Assembly (NCBI GenBank): GCA_002737115.1
Contig: NSHR01000030.1
Span: 1-49,255, forward strand
Origin: Gemmatimonadota bacterium
GTDB taxonomy: Bacteria; Gemmatimonadota; Gemmatimonadetes; Gemmatimonadales; Gemmatimonadaceae
DNA: 49,255 bases
Direction of reading: 5' to 3'
Part shown: positions 36,695-45,746 of the stretch, in pieces
Numbering within the stretch: position 1 is the first letter of the stretch
How the letters are laid out: the number at the start of each line of letters is the position of its first letter
Notes under the pieces: generated by a model
What the model was told of the DNA's origin: nothing
The model's input: the letters and a program-made list of their open reading frames with translations, nothing else
The model's database searches: none
Position numbers and translations under genes: made by a program

Positions 36695-37660
36695 ATGACG
36701 CCTCACACCGTGAAATCCGCCGGCATCGCTGCTCTCGTCTGCGCTGTCGTTGCGCTCCGCCTCGCCACGCCGTCGGCGGCCCAGCCGCCGTCGTCGCGCA
36801 CCGCGAGTGGTTTGCAGCGCTTGCTCGATGCCGAGTTGGCTCGAATACCCGGCACGGCGGGCGTGTGGGTGAAGCACTTGACCACGGGCGAAGAGGCGGC
36901 GGTGAACGCCGACCGGGTCTTCAACAGCGCGAGCGTGATCAAGATCCCGGTAATGCTGCTGGCGTTCCAGCTCGCCGACCAGGGCAAGCTGTCACTGACC
37001 GAGCGCATCACGATCCAGGCGGCTGATGTGCGCGGCGGCTCGGGCGTGTTCCGTTATCACGATGCCGGACTGCAGCCCACGCTTCGCGACGTGCTGCTGC
37101 AAATGATCATCACGAGCGATAACACCGCGACCGACCTCGCGATCGGGAAGGTCGGCGGCATCGGCCCGGTAAACGCCATGATTAAGCGTGCGGGTTACGA
37201 TCCCCTGCAGCTCACGATGACGACCGGTGAGCTGTTCGCGAAGTATGGAGCGCTGCAGGCAACCCAGCGCGACGACAAGACGATCAACGATCCGGCATTC
37301 TGGCTGGGCAGCATGACCCCACGCGCCACGGGGCGCATGCTCGAGGACATTCAGCGGTGTAGCGATGGCGCACGGCCCGCGGTGGCGTCAAAGGCGGCGT
37401 GCGCCGACATGCTGCAAATGTTCAGAGCGCAGCAATCGGGCGCGCGTCGGTTGCCGCATTTCCTCGCGGTGCCGGTGGGCCACAAAACCGGTGACTTTCC
37501 GCCGGTGCTCGCGAACGATGTGGGCATCATCTACGCGCGAAGCGGCCCGATCGTGGTCGCGTTCTTCCTCAACGGCATCCGCGGCTCGTACGCTGAGGCC
37601 GAGGATCACATTGGGCGCGTGGCGCAGCTGATCGTGGAGTACTTCGACGGCGTGGAGTAA
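36695..37660 (+). CDS. Class A beta-lactamase-like serine hydrolase
   Basis: Signal peptide; SASVIKIPVM (SxxK), ITSDNTATD (SDN), GHKTGDF (KTG). Confidence 0.92.
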   Translation: MTPHTVKSAGIAALVCAVVALRLATPSAAQPPSSRTASGLQRLLDAELARIPGTAGVWVKHLTTGEEAAVNADRVFNSASVIKIPVMLLAFQLADQGKLSLTERITIQAADVRGGSGVFRYHDAGLQPTLRDVLLQMIITSDNTATDLAIGKVGGIGPVNAMIKRAGYDPLQLTMTTGELFAKYGALQATQRDDKTINDPAFWLGSMTPRATGRMLEDIQRCSDGARPAVASKAACADMLQMFRAQQSGARRLPHFLAVPVGHKTGDFPPVLANDVGIIYARSGPIVVAFFLNGIRGSYAEAEDHIGRVAQLIVEYFDGVE

Positions 37661-37682
37661 ACGCCGCCACTACTTGCGGCGT
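37661..37682. terminator. Hairpin at convergent junction ACGCCGC-N8-GCGGCGT
   Basis: Perfect 7-bp arms 37661-37667 / 37676-37682; reverse gene's stop codon (37670-37672) lies in the loop. Confidence 0.5.
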
Positions 37683-39091
37683 GTCGCGACTTGGCGTTGG
37701 CCGCCGGCTTCCACGACCAGTCGTTCGATGCCTCCTGCATCACCTTCGAACGTGACCGCAATCTTGCTGCCGCGCAGCAAGAAACGCGTGGCGGTCACTG
37801 GCAGCAACTCAGTGATGGTCGACTGGCCGTTCTGCTGAAACGCGAGAGCCCGACCGATGCGGCTGACGGTGATGGTCGCCCCACCGACACTGTAGCTACC
37901 CACATAGCTGGTGAGCAGCGTCTCGGCGACGGCGATGCCTTTCGTCTCGGCACGAGGGATGTAGTTCTCGCCGCGCAAGAGTTTGAGCGCGGCATAGACG
38001 ATCTCCGATTGCACGGGCGGGGTCCCATCGGGAAGGAAGTCGGAATTCGTCATGTAGTACACGCCGACCTTCGCATCGAGGTCGCCGATCAGGAACGCGC
38101 GCTGTCCCGCGATCGCGCCGCCGTGGTGGATGAGCGTGTGCCCGCTCGCGGTGTCATGCACCATCCAGAATCCAAATCCATAATCTCCACCGAAGCGCGC
38201 CGTGTGCATCTCGTGCACGGACGCCTCTGACAGGATGCGCTTGCCCTGAAAGACGCCGCCGTTGAGCTGCGCAATGAGGTAGCGAGCCATGTCCGCCGCC
38301 CTGAGATAGATGTCACCGGCAGGATAGACGTCGAAGTGCACCTGCGCCACCGGCGCTGGTTTGCCGAAGGTGCCGCCGGCGCTGTACGGAAGCGCCATGC
38401 GTTCAACCATCTCAGGCGATGGATAGACCGGATGCGGCGTGGTCACGCCGAGTGGCATCAGGATGTTGTCAACCATGTACTTCTCGTACTCGACGCCGGA
38501 GATCTTCTGCACGAGCAGTCCTGCCGTCCCGTACGCAAAGTTGTTGTACTCCCACTTCGTCTCGGGGGCACGCACCCAGGTCAGTGCGGATGTAAAACCC
38601 TCGAGGGTGCTCGGTAGTCTCCGACCCCAGATTGGTTGCGTCTCCGCGCCGTTCTTCAGGCCAGACCAATGGGAGAGAATGTGCGTGAACGTGACCGGCG
38701 TGGAGCTCGAATCCTTCACCTTGGCATCGCCGAGGTACCTATTGATCGGCTCGTCCAGCTTGAGCTTTCCCTGCTCGGCGAGTTGCATCACGGCCGTTGC
38801 CGTGACCGACTTGAACGAAGATCCGGTGCTATAAATCGTCTCAGTGGTCGCCGGCGTCTTGGTGCGCATGTTGGCGTACCCGAACGCTGCGGTCCAAACG
38901 ATCGAGTCGCCGCGCACCAGCGCGATAGACATCGACGGAATGCCATTGTCGCGCAATGTCTTCTCGACCAGGCCGGTCAACACCGTTTTCGTTTTCTGGA
39001 GATCGAATCGGCCACTCTGCGCGAACGCCGGCGATGCGGGCACGATGAGAAGCGCGAGGATGGCGAGCCGGCCAGCGGGCAGCTGTTTCAT
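37670..39091 (-). CDS. Beta-lactamase-fold serine hydrolase (class C / D-peptidase-like)
   Basis: STGSSFKSVTATAVMQLAEQGKL (SxxK), YNNFAYGTAGLLVQ, LIHHGGAIAGQ (HxG); C-terminal DUF3471-like domain. Confidence 0.92.
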   Translation of the reverse strand: MKQLPAGRLAILALLIVPASPAFAQSGRFDLQKTKTVLTGLVEKTLRDNGIPSMSIALVRGDSIVWTAAFGYANMRTKTPATTETIYSTGSSFKSVTATAVMQLAEQGKLKLDEPINRYLGDAKVKDSSSTPVTFTHILSHWSGLKNGAETQPIWGRRLPSTLEGFTSALTWVRAPETKWEYNNFAYGTAGLLVQKISGVEYEKYMVDNILMPLGVTTPHPVYPSPEMVERMALPYSAGGTFGKPAPVAQVHFDVYPAGDIYLRAADMARYLIAQLNGGVFQGKRILSEASVHEMHTARFGGDYGFGFWMVHDTASGHTLIHHGGAIAGQRAFLIGDLDAKVGVYYMTNSDFLPDGTPPVQSEIVYAALKLLRGENYIPRAETKGIAVAETLLTSYVGSYSVGGATITVSRIGRALAFQQNGQSTITELLPVTATRFLLRGSKIAVTFEGDAGGIERLVVEAGGQRQVATRRK

Positions 39092-40794
39092 TGAGCCGCG
39101 CCCCGTGCTGCGCTTGGTGCCGCGGCACCGGGTCCACGCAACACGTGCCCGGGCTTGGCCCCGGTGTGCGTGCCGCGATCGATTACAAGCACACCGTTTA
39201 CCAGCACGTACTCCACACCACTGGCGAGTTCCGTTGGCTTCTCGTACGTCGCGCGATCGTTTAGCGCCTCGAGATCGAACACGGTGACGTCGGCCCAGGC
39301 ACCAACGCGAATCACTCCGCGATCAGACAGTCGCATGCGCGTGGCCGGCCACGACGTCATCTTGCGCACGGCCTCCTCGAGCGTGATCACCTTCCGCTCC
39401 TTCACATATCGCGAGATGACCCGAACGCTGTTGCCGAAGCCTCGCGGATGTGGAAACGCCGACGGATCCTCGACACCGACCTGCGCCACCGCTCCCGCAT
39501 CGCTGCCGATGCTCGTCCACGGGAAGCGCAGTGCCGTCTCGATGTCGGGCTCCGACATCATGTGATAGACCGCCATCACGCGCGCACTGCCCTGCATGAC
39601 CAAGTCCCACGCGGCATCGGGCGGTTCCTTGCCCATCTCCTTCGCGATCTGCGCGATCGACTTGTTGCGGTACCGCTCGTTGGCGGGATTCTGCGCATTC
39701 ACCAGCACCACACCGTCCCAGCCGCCGGCCGCCTCGATGATGTTCCACCATCCCGGCGAGCCGGTGAGCACTTCGCCCTTGAGTCGCGCGCGCGTGATCG
39801 GATCGGCGAGACGGGCCCGTAGCGAATCGCGCCCACCCTCGAACGCCCAGCTGGGAATGGTTGCCTCGAGTCCGGTGCCACCGGCCGTGTACACATACAG
39901 GTCGGCCGCCACATCCACATTGCGCGCGCGTGCCGCCTCGACCACCTGACGCACGGAGTCCATCAGGATACCCCAACCCGGCTGGTGCGCCACCTTGAGA
40001 TGGAACACCTCGACCGGCAGCCCCGCACGTTCACCGATCTCGATAGCCTCGCGCACCGACTGCACCACCTCCTTGCCCTCGCCGCGTATATGGCTCGCAT
40101 ACACACCGCCGTACTTCGCCGCGATCTCGGCCACCGCGACCAGTTCGTCCGTTTGCGCGAAGCTCGACGGCGGATAGATCAGCGCCGTGGTCATGCCCAT
40201 CGCGCCGGCACGCATAGCGGTATCCATGATCGCCCGCATGCCATCGAGCTCCGCACGATTCGGTGCGCGCGACGATTGTCCCAGCACCGCGGTGCGCGCT
40301 TGCGCTTCGCTGAAGTAGCTGCCGAAGTTGATGCTGATGCCCTGCCGCTCGAGCGTGGCGAAGTACTCGGGAATCCGCGCCGCCGCCACCGGAGTGCCGC
40401 CTTCGCCGCCAATGGCGGTGGTCACGCCCATGCGCAACTTGTTCTCGGCGAGCCCGCCGCGCGGCAGCACACTGCCCGACTGGTCCATCATGTCGATCCA
40501 GCCCGGCGACACATACTTCCCCGTCGCGTCAATCTCGCGGCGCCCTCGGCCGGTCACGCGTCCAACGCGCACAAACCGGCCGTCGCTGATGGCCACGTCG
40601 GCCAGAATCCATGGATTCCCCGACCCGTCGAGCACGCGGCCATGGCGAATGACCACGTCGTACACGCTGTCGACGTCGGCCAGCGACGCAACCGGTTGAA
40701 GCGCCGGTTGAAGCTGGCGCGGTGAGCCCGAGGTGCCGCCAGGAAGCGCGCAACCGGCAAGGAGCAGGCACGTTACGAGACGATACATGGTCAT
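39088..40794 (-). CDS. N-acyl-D-amino-acid deacylase / D-aminoacylase family amidohydrolase
   Basis: YDVVIRHGRVLDGSGNPWILADVAISDGRFVRVGRV; GKYVSPGWIDMMDQSG; ASHIRGEGKEVVQSVREAIEIGERAGLPVEVFHLKVA. Confidence 0.94.
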   Translation of the reverse strand: MTMYRLVTCLLLAGCALPGGTSGSPRQLQPALQPVASLADVDSVYDVVIRHGRVLDGSGNPWILADVAISDGRFVRVGRVTGRGRREIDATGKYVSPGWIDMMDQSGSVLPRGGLAENKLRMGVTTAIGGEGGTPVAAARIPEYFATLERQGISINFGSYFSEAQARTAVLGQSSRAPNRAELDGMRAIMDTAMRAGAMGMTTALIYPPSSFAQTDELVAVAEIAAKYGGVYASHIRGEGKEVVQSVREAIEIGERAGLPVEVFHLKVAHQPGWGILMDSVRQVVEAARARNVDVAADLYVYTAGGTGLEATIPSWAFEGGRDSLRARLADPITRARLKGEVLTGSPGWWNIIEAAGGWDGVVLVNAQNPANERYRNKSIAQIAKEMGKEPPDAAWDLVMQGSARVMAVYHMMSEPDIETALRFPWTSIGSDAGAVAQVGVEDPSAFPHPRGFGNSVRVISRYVKERKVITLEEAVRKMTSWPATRMRLSDRGVIRVGAWADVTVFDLEALNDRATYEKPTELASGVEYVLVNGVLVIDRGTHTGAKPGHVLRGPGAAAPSAARGAAQ

Positions 40795-41963
40795 GCCGTC
40801 CAGATCTGCGTGAGCACGCGACGGAAATTGCCGCCGAGAATGCCCTCGATATTCGCGTCGCTGTACTTCCGGCGGATGAGGCCTTCTGCCAGATCAAACA
40901 TGCGCCGGGGATGGTTCAGCCCCTCGATGTCGATCTTTTCCCGGAAGCCATAGCTGCCTTTGTAGCCAGCGCGCAGCTGCTTGTTGAGCTCCGCCGGCAT
41001 GGCGTCATACCCGTACAGATCGATATCGCTGCCAACGCCGAGATGCTCTGGTCCGATCAGTTTCGACACGTGATCGAAGTGGTCGAGCGCATGCTCGATA
41101 GTGGTCGGCTCCTTGTCGCGCACGAACATACGTACGCCGGTAATGCCGATCACGCTGCCGCTCTTCTTGACCGCAAGGATCGCTTCATCGGTCTTGTCAC
41201 GCGGATGTCCATTGGCGAGCACGCGGCAATTCGAGTGCGTGATCAACACCGGCTTCTTCGAGAGCTCGAACGCATCGAGGGTGGTGCGATCGCCGCAATG
41301 CGACACATCGATCGCCATACCGACCTTGTTCATGCGATCGATGATGGCCGCGCCGAAGTCGCTGATGCCCTCGTCGCGACGCTCCGTCGCCCCGTTGCCG
41401 ATCAGATTGCGGCTGTTGTAGGTGAGCTGCGACACCCGCTGCCCGAGGTTGTAGAAGAAGTTCACATCGTCGGGACGACGGAAGTGCTGCGCGTTCTGCA
41501 AACCGAGGATCACCGCAATCTTTTTCGAGGCCTTCACACGCGCGAAGTCTTGCATCGAGTCGATCCGCATGAGGCGCTCGTCGCTTCCGGCGATGAAGGC
41601 ATTCCATCGCGAGAAGAATTCGAGCGCCTGCTCGTACGCGTTCGCTCCGCCAAGTCCGACGGCAGGGTGGAATACGTTGATACCCGAGTCGAGGAAGACC
41701 TTGAACTCCGCCTCGGTGAACGTCTCCGGATTGGCCTCCCACTTTGCCTGATCAGGGAAGTTCAGCGTGAACACGCTCAGCATGTCGATCACGAGCGAGC
41801 GCTGCACAAGTGAGATGGCGCGCGCGGAGTATTGCGGCGCGGGTTGCCCGAAGAGTTGGTAGCGACCGAGGTTGATCATCGGGGCTGCGACGGTCGCTAT
41901 GCCCACCGCGGCGGCCTGCACCAGCAGGGTGCGACGGGAGATCGAAGGAGTCTGGTCTGCCAT
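40791..41963 (-). CDS. Membrane dipeptidase (M19) with Tat-like signal
   Basis: SRRTLLVQAAAVGIATVAAPM; VIDMLSVFTLNFPD; MAIDVSHCGDRTTLDAFELSKKPVLITHSNCR; HLGVGSDID. Confidence 0.94.
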   Translation of the reverse strand: MADQTPSISRRTLLVQAAAVGIATVAAPMINLGRYQLFGQPAPQYSARAISLVQRSLVIDMLSVFTLNFPDQAKWEANPETFTEAEFKVFLDSGINVFHPAVGLGGANAYEQALEFFSRWNAFIAGSDERLMRIDSMQDFARVKASKKIAVILGLQNAQHFRRPDDVNFFYNLGQRVSQLTYNSRNLIGNGATERRDEGISDFGAAIIDRMNKVGMAIDVSHCGDRTTLDAFELSKKPVLITHSNCRVLANGHPRDKTDEAILAVKKSGSVIGITGVRMFVRDKEPTTIEHALDHFDHVSKLIGPEHLGVGSDIDLYGYDAMPAELNKQLRAGYKGSYGFREKIDIEGLNHPRRMFDLAEGLIRRKYSDANIEGILGGNFRRVLTQIWTA

Positions 41964-41971
41964 AGGAGGGC

Positions 41972-42268
41972 TCAGCGCGCTGGGGCGATGCGGGTGAAGG
42001 TGTGGCCAAGGAGTTGGAGCGCGGCAATGCGACCGTTGCCATCCGGCTTGAACGTGATGCTGCCTTCGCCGTTCTGGCGATGGACCCAGCGCGCGTGGAA
42101 CGTCTCGTACTGCCAGTGCGAGAGGTCACCATCGTACGCGGAACCGAAGCGGGCAACGGCCGCCGGGGTCGCCGGCCCGAGTTGCGCGTGGGCAGCCGTG
42201 GCGGCGAGTGGACCAGCGCCGGCAAGCCAGCAGGCGGCGAGGCCGGCGGCAGAACGTCGTAGAGGCAT
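41972..42268 (-). CDS. Small secreted protein resembling a stand-alone DUF3471-type domain
   Basis: MPLRRSAAGLAACWLAGAGPLAATAAHAQ signal; SHWQYETFHARWVHRQNGEGSITFKPDGNGRIAALQLLGHTFTRIAPAR. Confidence 0.75.
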   Translation of the reverse strand: MPLRRSAAGLAACWLAGAGPLAATAAHAQLGPATPAAVARFGSAYDGDLSHWQYETFHARWVHRQNGEGSITFKPDGNGRIAALQLLGHTFTRIAPAR

Positions 42269-42369
42269 GGCGTGGCCTTTGTATACAGGATTGAACACTA
42301 AGATCGCGCCAACGTACGGCCTCTCGGTGCTCACAGCAAGACGTCGTGCCCTACCGCGCGGTTAGCCGC

Positions 42370-42397
42370 CTCACCACCAGCTGCTCACTACCAGCTG
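42370..42397 (-). repeat. 14-bp tandem duplication spanning the gntR stop codon
   Basis: CTCACCACCAGCTG (42370-42383) and CTCACTACCAGCTG (42384-42397), one mismatch; stop codon 42388-42390. Confidence 0.8.
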
Positions 42398-43149
42398 CCG
42401 CGCTCGCCGTGCGTGCCGATCACGCGCGACAGTCGCTGCGCCGCGTTGCGCCAGTTGTTCTCCACCGCTTGCCGCGTCGCCTCGGGGTCACCCGCTTCGA
42501 GGCACTGGTTGATCACCTCGTGCTCCGCGACCGAGGTCGAGATCTCGACCACCAAATAGTTCACGTACAGGCGCGCATAGCGCTCGGCCTGCGGCTTGAT
42601 GGCATCGTGCAGCGCCAGCAGCCGCGCCCCCGCGCCCGCTTCCACGTACGCGCGATGGAACGCATTGTCGAGGTCGAACAGTTGCGGTGGATCGGCCGGC
42701 GTGGCGCGGCCCACCGACGCCAGATCAGCATTCAGTGCACGCAGACGTGTCACGAGCTCCGCCCGCTCCACCGCCGGACGCTCGGCCGTCGCGCCCGCAG
42801 CCATCCCTTCCAACTGTCCCACAATCTGGAACAACTCCATCGCATCGCTCTGCGTGAGCGGGGCCACCGTGAGCCGACGCTCCTTGGTCCGATCGAGGGC
42901 AACGACGTAGCCCTCCTGCTGCAGGCGGTGCAGCGCGCTGCGCGTTGGCGTGCGGCTCAAGCCCAGCCAATCGGCAAGATCGCTCTCGATAATGCGGCTG
43001 CCGGGCGCCAGACGACCGTGCACGATGAGCTCACGCAGCTGGTCGTAGGCACGGCTCACACTTTCACCACGACCGCCTGCCCCCTCAGCGGGTGCGTTCA
43101 CGGGCGCGTTCGCGGCGTTGGTTGCTTGATCGACTGCCATTAGGGGCAC
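42388..43149 (-). CDS. GntR-family regulator with FCD domain
   Basis: AYDQLRELIVHGRLAPGSRIIESDLADWLGLSRTPTRSALHRLQQEGYV; C-terminal FCD-like helical domain. Confidence 0.94.
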   Translation of the reverse strand: MPLMAVDQATNAANAPVNAPAEGAGGRGESVSRAYDQLRELIVHGRLAPGSRIIESDLADWLGLSRTPTRSALHRLQQEGYVVALDRTKERRLTVAPLTQSDAMELFQIVGQLEGMAAGATAERPAVERAELVTRLRALNADLASVGRATPADPPQLFDLDNAFHRAYVEAGAGARLLALHDAIKPQAERYARLYVNYLVVEISTSVAEHEVINQCLEAGDPEATRQAVENNWRNAAQRLSRVIGTHGERGSW

Positions 43150-43221
43150 GGACCGTCAGAAAAAAATGGGCGGAAAGCACTTCGTAGAGAGCGCAATCTA
43201 CATCAGCAAGACCGGCCACCG

Positions 43222-43389
43222 TCAACGCATGCGTTTCAGCAACCACTCCGCCACCGCGCCCACCACTTCCGGCTCCACGCGCGGATTCACCAGCTTCGTG
43301 TAGTTCCCGGGGAAGCCCACCGGATCATGCACGAACAGATGATTCATCTCGGGGAAGACTTTGCTGGTGACATCCTTGTTGCCGGCCGC
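43222..43389 (-). pseudogene. Truncated C-terminus of alpha/beta hydrolase
   Basis: Reverse frame: AAGNKDVTSKVFPEMNHLFVHDPVGFPGNYTKLVNPRVEPEVVGAVAEWLLKRMR*; hydrolase-like sequence stops upstream. Confidence 0.65.
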
Positions 43390-43508
43390 CGCGGCCGGGA
43401 GCGCGATTGAACTAAGGCACGAGTGGGCATTTCGCAGCCAGGCGCTGAACGATCCGCGTGACCATGCATTCGACGTATGGTACAGTCAGCCGGCGTCGGG
43501 TCGAATTT

Positions 43509-43556
43509 CTGTTCTTCGCGCACCTTCGCGCACTCCGCGCCCTTCGCGTCAAGCCG
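43509..43556. repeat. Solo half-arm of the CGCGAAG palindromic repeat, copy 3
   Basis: CTGTTCTTCGCGCACCTTCGCGCACTCCGCGCCCTTCGCGTCAAGCC aligns with the right arms of copies 1 and 2; no facing arm nearby. Confidence 0.75.
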
Positions 43557-43573
43557 TTGCCGTTCAAGCCAGC

Positions 43574-43930
43574 CTACGGATGCGCCGCACTCACCCCGTA
43601 CGCCGCCTGCAAATACGCCGTGATGTCGTCCGCGCCCGTGCAATACCGCCGCCCCGTGTCGGGACTCTCACGTAACAGCGCCGCGTGCTCCGGGCGCGGA
43701 TCCAGCACCACCAGCACCGGACAGTTCTGATACGCCTGTCCCAGCAGCGCCACGATCGCCGCGCGGGGCCGCGGCAAGTCGACATACGTGACCGTGAGTT
43801 GCGTGCGGAGCCGCGGGAAGTAGCTCAGCAGCCCCTCAATGCGCGCGCAGTCGGTGCAGTGGTACGCGCCCGGGCCAAGGGCCGGGTCGGCGAAGTCGGC
43901 GCGCAAGAGGAACAGTTGGTCGTGTGGCAT
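43574..43930 (-). CDS. DUF3088 family protein
   Basis: MPHDQLFLLRADFADPALGPGAYHCTDCARIEGLLSYFP...VLDPRPEHAALL. Confidence 0.87.
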   Translation of the reverse strand: MPHDQLFLLRADFADPALGPGAYHCTDCARIEGLLSYFPRLRTQLTVTYVDLPRPRAAIVALLGQAYQNCPVLVVLDPRPEHAALLRESPDTGRRYCTGADDITAYLQAAYGVSAAHP

Positions 43931-43982
43931 GCGAGGAAAGCTAACCGCGGCGGCGGTGACGCGACTTCAAGCGGTCACAGCA

Positions 43983-45155
43983 TCAGCGCGATGGGTCGTC
44001 TTCGTTGTGGTGCGTTTCGGGAACACGATACTTCATGCCCTCGTCTTCATAGAGCGACAACGAGAGCATCATCTCGAACTGGCCCTTATATCCCTTCGGC
44101 ATCAGCGCGGGTAGGTATTTGCTCAGCAGCTCCTGACTACGGTTAGTGACGCGCAGCAGGGGAATGGCATGGAAGGTGACGGCGGGCGGGTACCGCAGCT
44201 GATCGGCGAGTTCGTCGCCCACGAGGGCGCGGGAAATCCGATAGATCATCTTGGTCATCCGACGCCGATCGGCCGGTGTTTCCATGCCCGCCAGAATCGC
44301 GGCGCCGTTGATGAGCGCGTGCACCATGTGGCACGACTCAATGCTCGGCGGCGGTTCGCACAGGTTGCCGATCGCATTGATTTCGAGCGCATTCTTCTCA
44401 TTTTCGAACAGCATCTCGGGAACGATGCCCATGAGTGAAGCGGAATAGCGCCAGATCATCATGAACGCGGCGCTCTCATCGTCAGTGACCTTCGCACCAA
44501 GGGTACGGGCGTACTTGAGAAGCACGGACGAAAACGTGGAGGCGCCGTACGCGATGTGGGCGGCGCTCAGCGGGCTTCCCCAGGTGTCGTAATCCCACTC
44601 CTCGGCACTGGTGAGCAGAAACCGCATTTGCGCGTGAATCATGCGGATCCGGACCGATAGCTTCCACCCGTCGGCGTCTCGAGCCAAGCCTCCAGGCAGG
44701 AAGATCTCCGCGACATGCCGGTTGTTCTGCTTGAGCCGACGCACGCCCTTGTCGATGATCATACCGGTAATGCCGAACGACTTGCTGATCAGCGTGGAAA
44801 ACCCCTCGATGAGCACACCGGCGACGAAGGCAGCCAGGAACATGTTGGAGTTGCGGTAGAACCCCCGCGAGCCGAGCAGAGAAAAGTCGTGATCGTACCA
44901 GTCCGGGACCTTGTCCATACTGGCGAAAAACTCACGCACGTTCTCCGGCGCATCAGGGATCGCCATCGGGCCACCCTCGATACCGGCCTGCATGATCGCC
45001 CCGCGCCGCGCACCGCCGAGCGCGTGTAGTGTGCGGACCACGTCGTCGGCAGCCGGATCACCCAGATGCACGTGCCGCATGTACAGATCGGCTTTCGGCG
45101 CGTCGAATGCGCGAGCCCTGGCGTACGATTCGGTGTATGCACTCGGGATGATCAT
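43983..45155 (-). CDS. MpaB/DUF2236-family oxygenase-like protein
   Basis: VPDWYDHDFSLLGSRGFYRNSNMFLAAFVAGVLIEGFSTLISKSFG; RIRMIHAQMRFLL. Confidence 0.87.
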   Translation of the reverse strand: MIIPSAYTESYARARAFDAPKADLYMRHVHLGDPAADDVVRTLHALGGARRGAIMQAGIEGGPMAIPDAPENVREFFASMDKVPDWYDHDFSLLGSRGFYRNSNMFLAAFVAGVLIEGFSTLISKSFGITGMIIDKGVRRLKQNNRHVAEIFLPGGLARDADGWKLSVRIRMIHAQMRFLLTSAEEWDYDTWGSPLSAAHIAYGASTFSSVLLKYARTLGAKVTDDESAAFMMIWRYSASLMGIVPEMLFENEKNALEINAIGNLCEPPPSIESCHMVHALINGAAILAGMETPADRRRMTKMIYRISRALVGDELADQLRYPPAVTFHAIPLLRVTNRSQELLSKYLPALMPKGYKGQFEMMLSLSLYEDEGMKYRVPETHHNEDDPSR

Positions 45156-45562
45156 GACGCTGCCGGCTTTGCACGCTCCAGCAGGCGCCCGAGCAAGCCG
45201 GGTGTCGAGGTCGCGGAGCGACTGACCGCCTTGATGGCGGACGCGCGGTCCTTGGCACGATGGAAGAGCACGTTGAAGCCGGCGATTTCGAGCGCCAGAC
45301 CGACCGTCGTGCCAACGCCGAAGATGGCGGGACGGGCCTTTTTCTTGTCGAGGCGCTTGAGGAGCATCATGAACTCCCGCAACCCGGCGCTACTGATGAA
45401 CTCGAGCCCCGTCACGTCGAGCACGATCTCGACATCATCCTCAGTCAGATGCTCAACCAGAAAACGACTGAACGCGGCGGCCGAGTTGCCGTCCAAGCGC
45501 CCCGCGGTGACCACCACCGCGGCATGCCCTTCTCGATCGAGTCGTACGGTGAAGTCTGTCAT
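45152..45562 (-). CDS. STAS-domain anti-sigma factor antagonist
   Basis: VEIVLDVTGLEFISSAGLREFMMLLKRL; ATGA overlap with MpaB-like gene. Confidence 0.92.
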   Translation of the reverse strand: MTDFTVRLDREGHAAVVVTAGRLDGNSAAAFSRFLVEHLTEDDVEIVLDVTGLEFISSAGLREFMMLLKRLDKKKARPAIFGVGTTVGLALEIAGFNVLFHRAKDRASAIKAVSRSATSTPGLLGRLLERAKPAAS

Positions 45563-45746
45563 AGCTGGGAGGTGAGGGGAGGCCAATAGATGGTGTTATA
45601 CTTCGACTTCGCTATGCAAGTGTACGGACCCGCGCCCAAACCAACGCAGGATGAGCGCAGGATGGGCCCAGCACCATAAGTTCGTGATCATGCCCGCTGC
45701 CTGATCGGCACGCCACGCTCACCGTAATCTGCCGGGTATCTTAACC

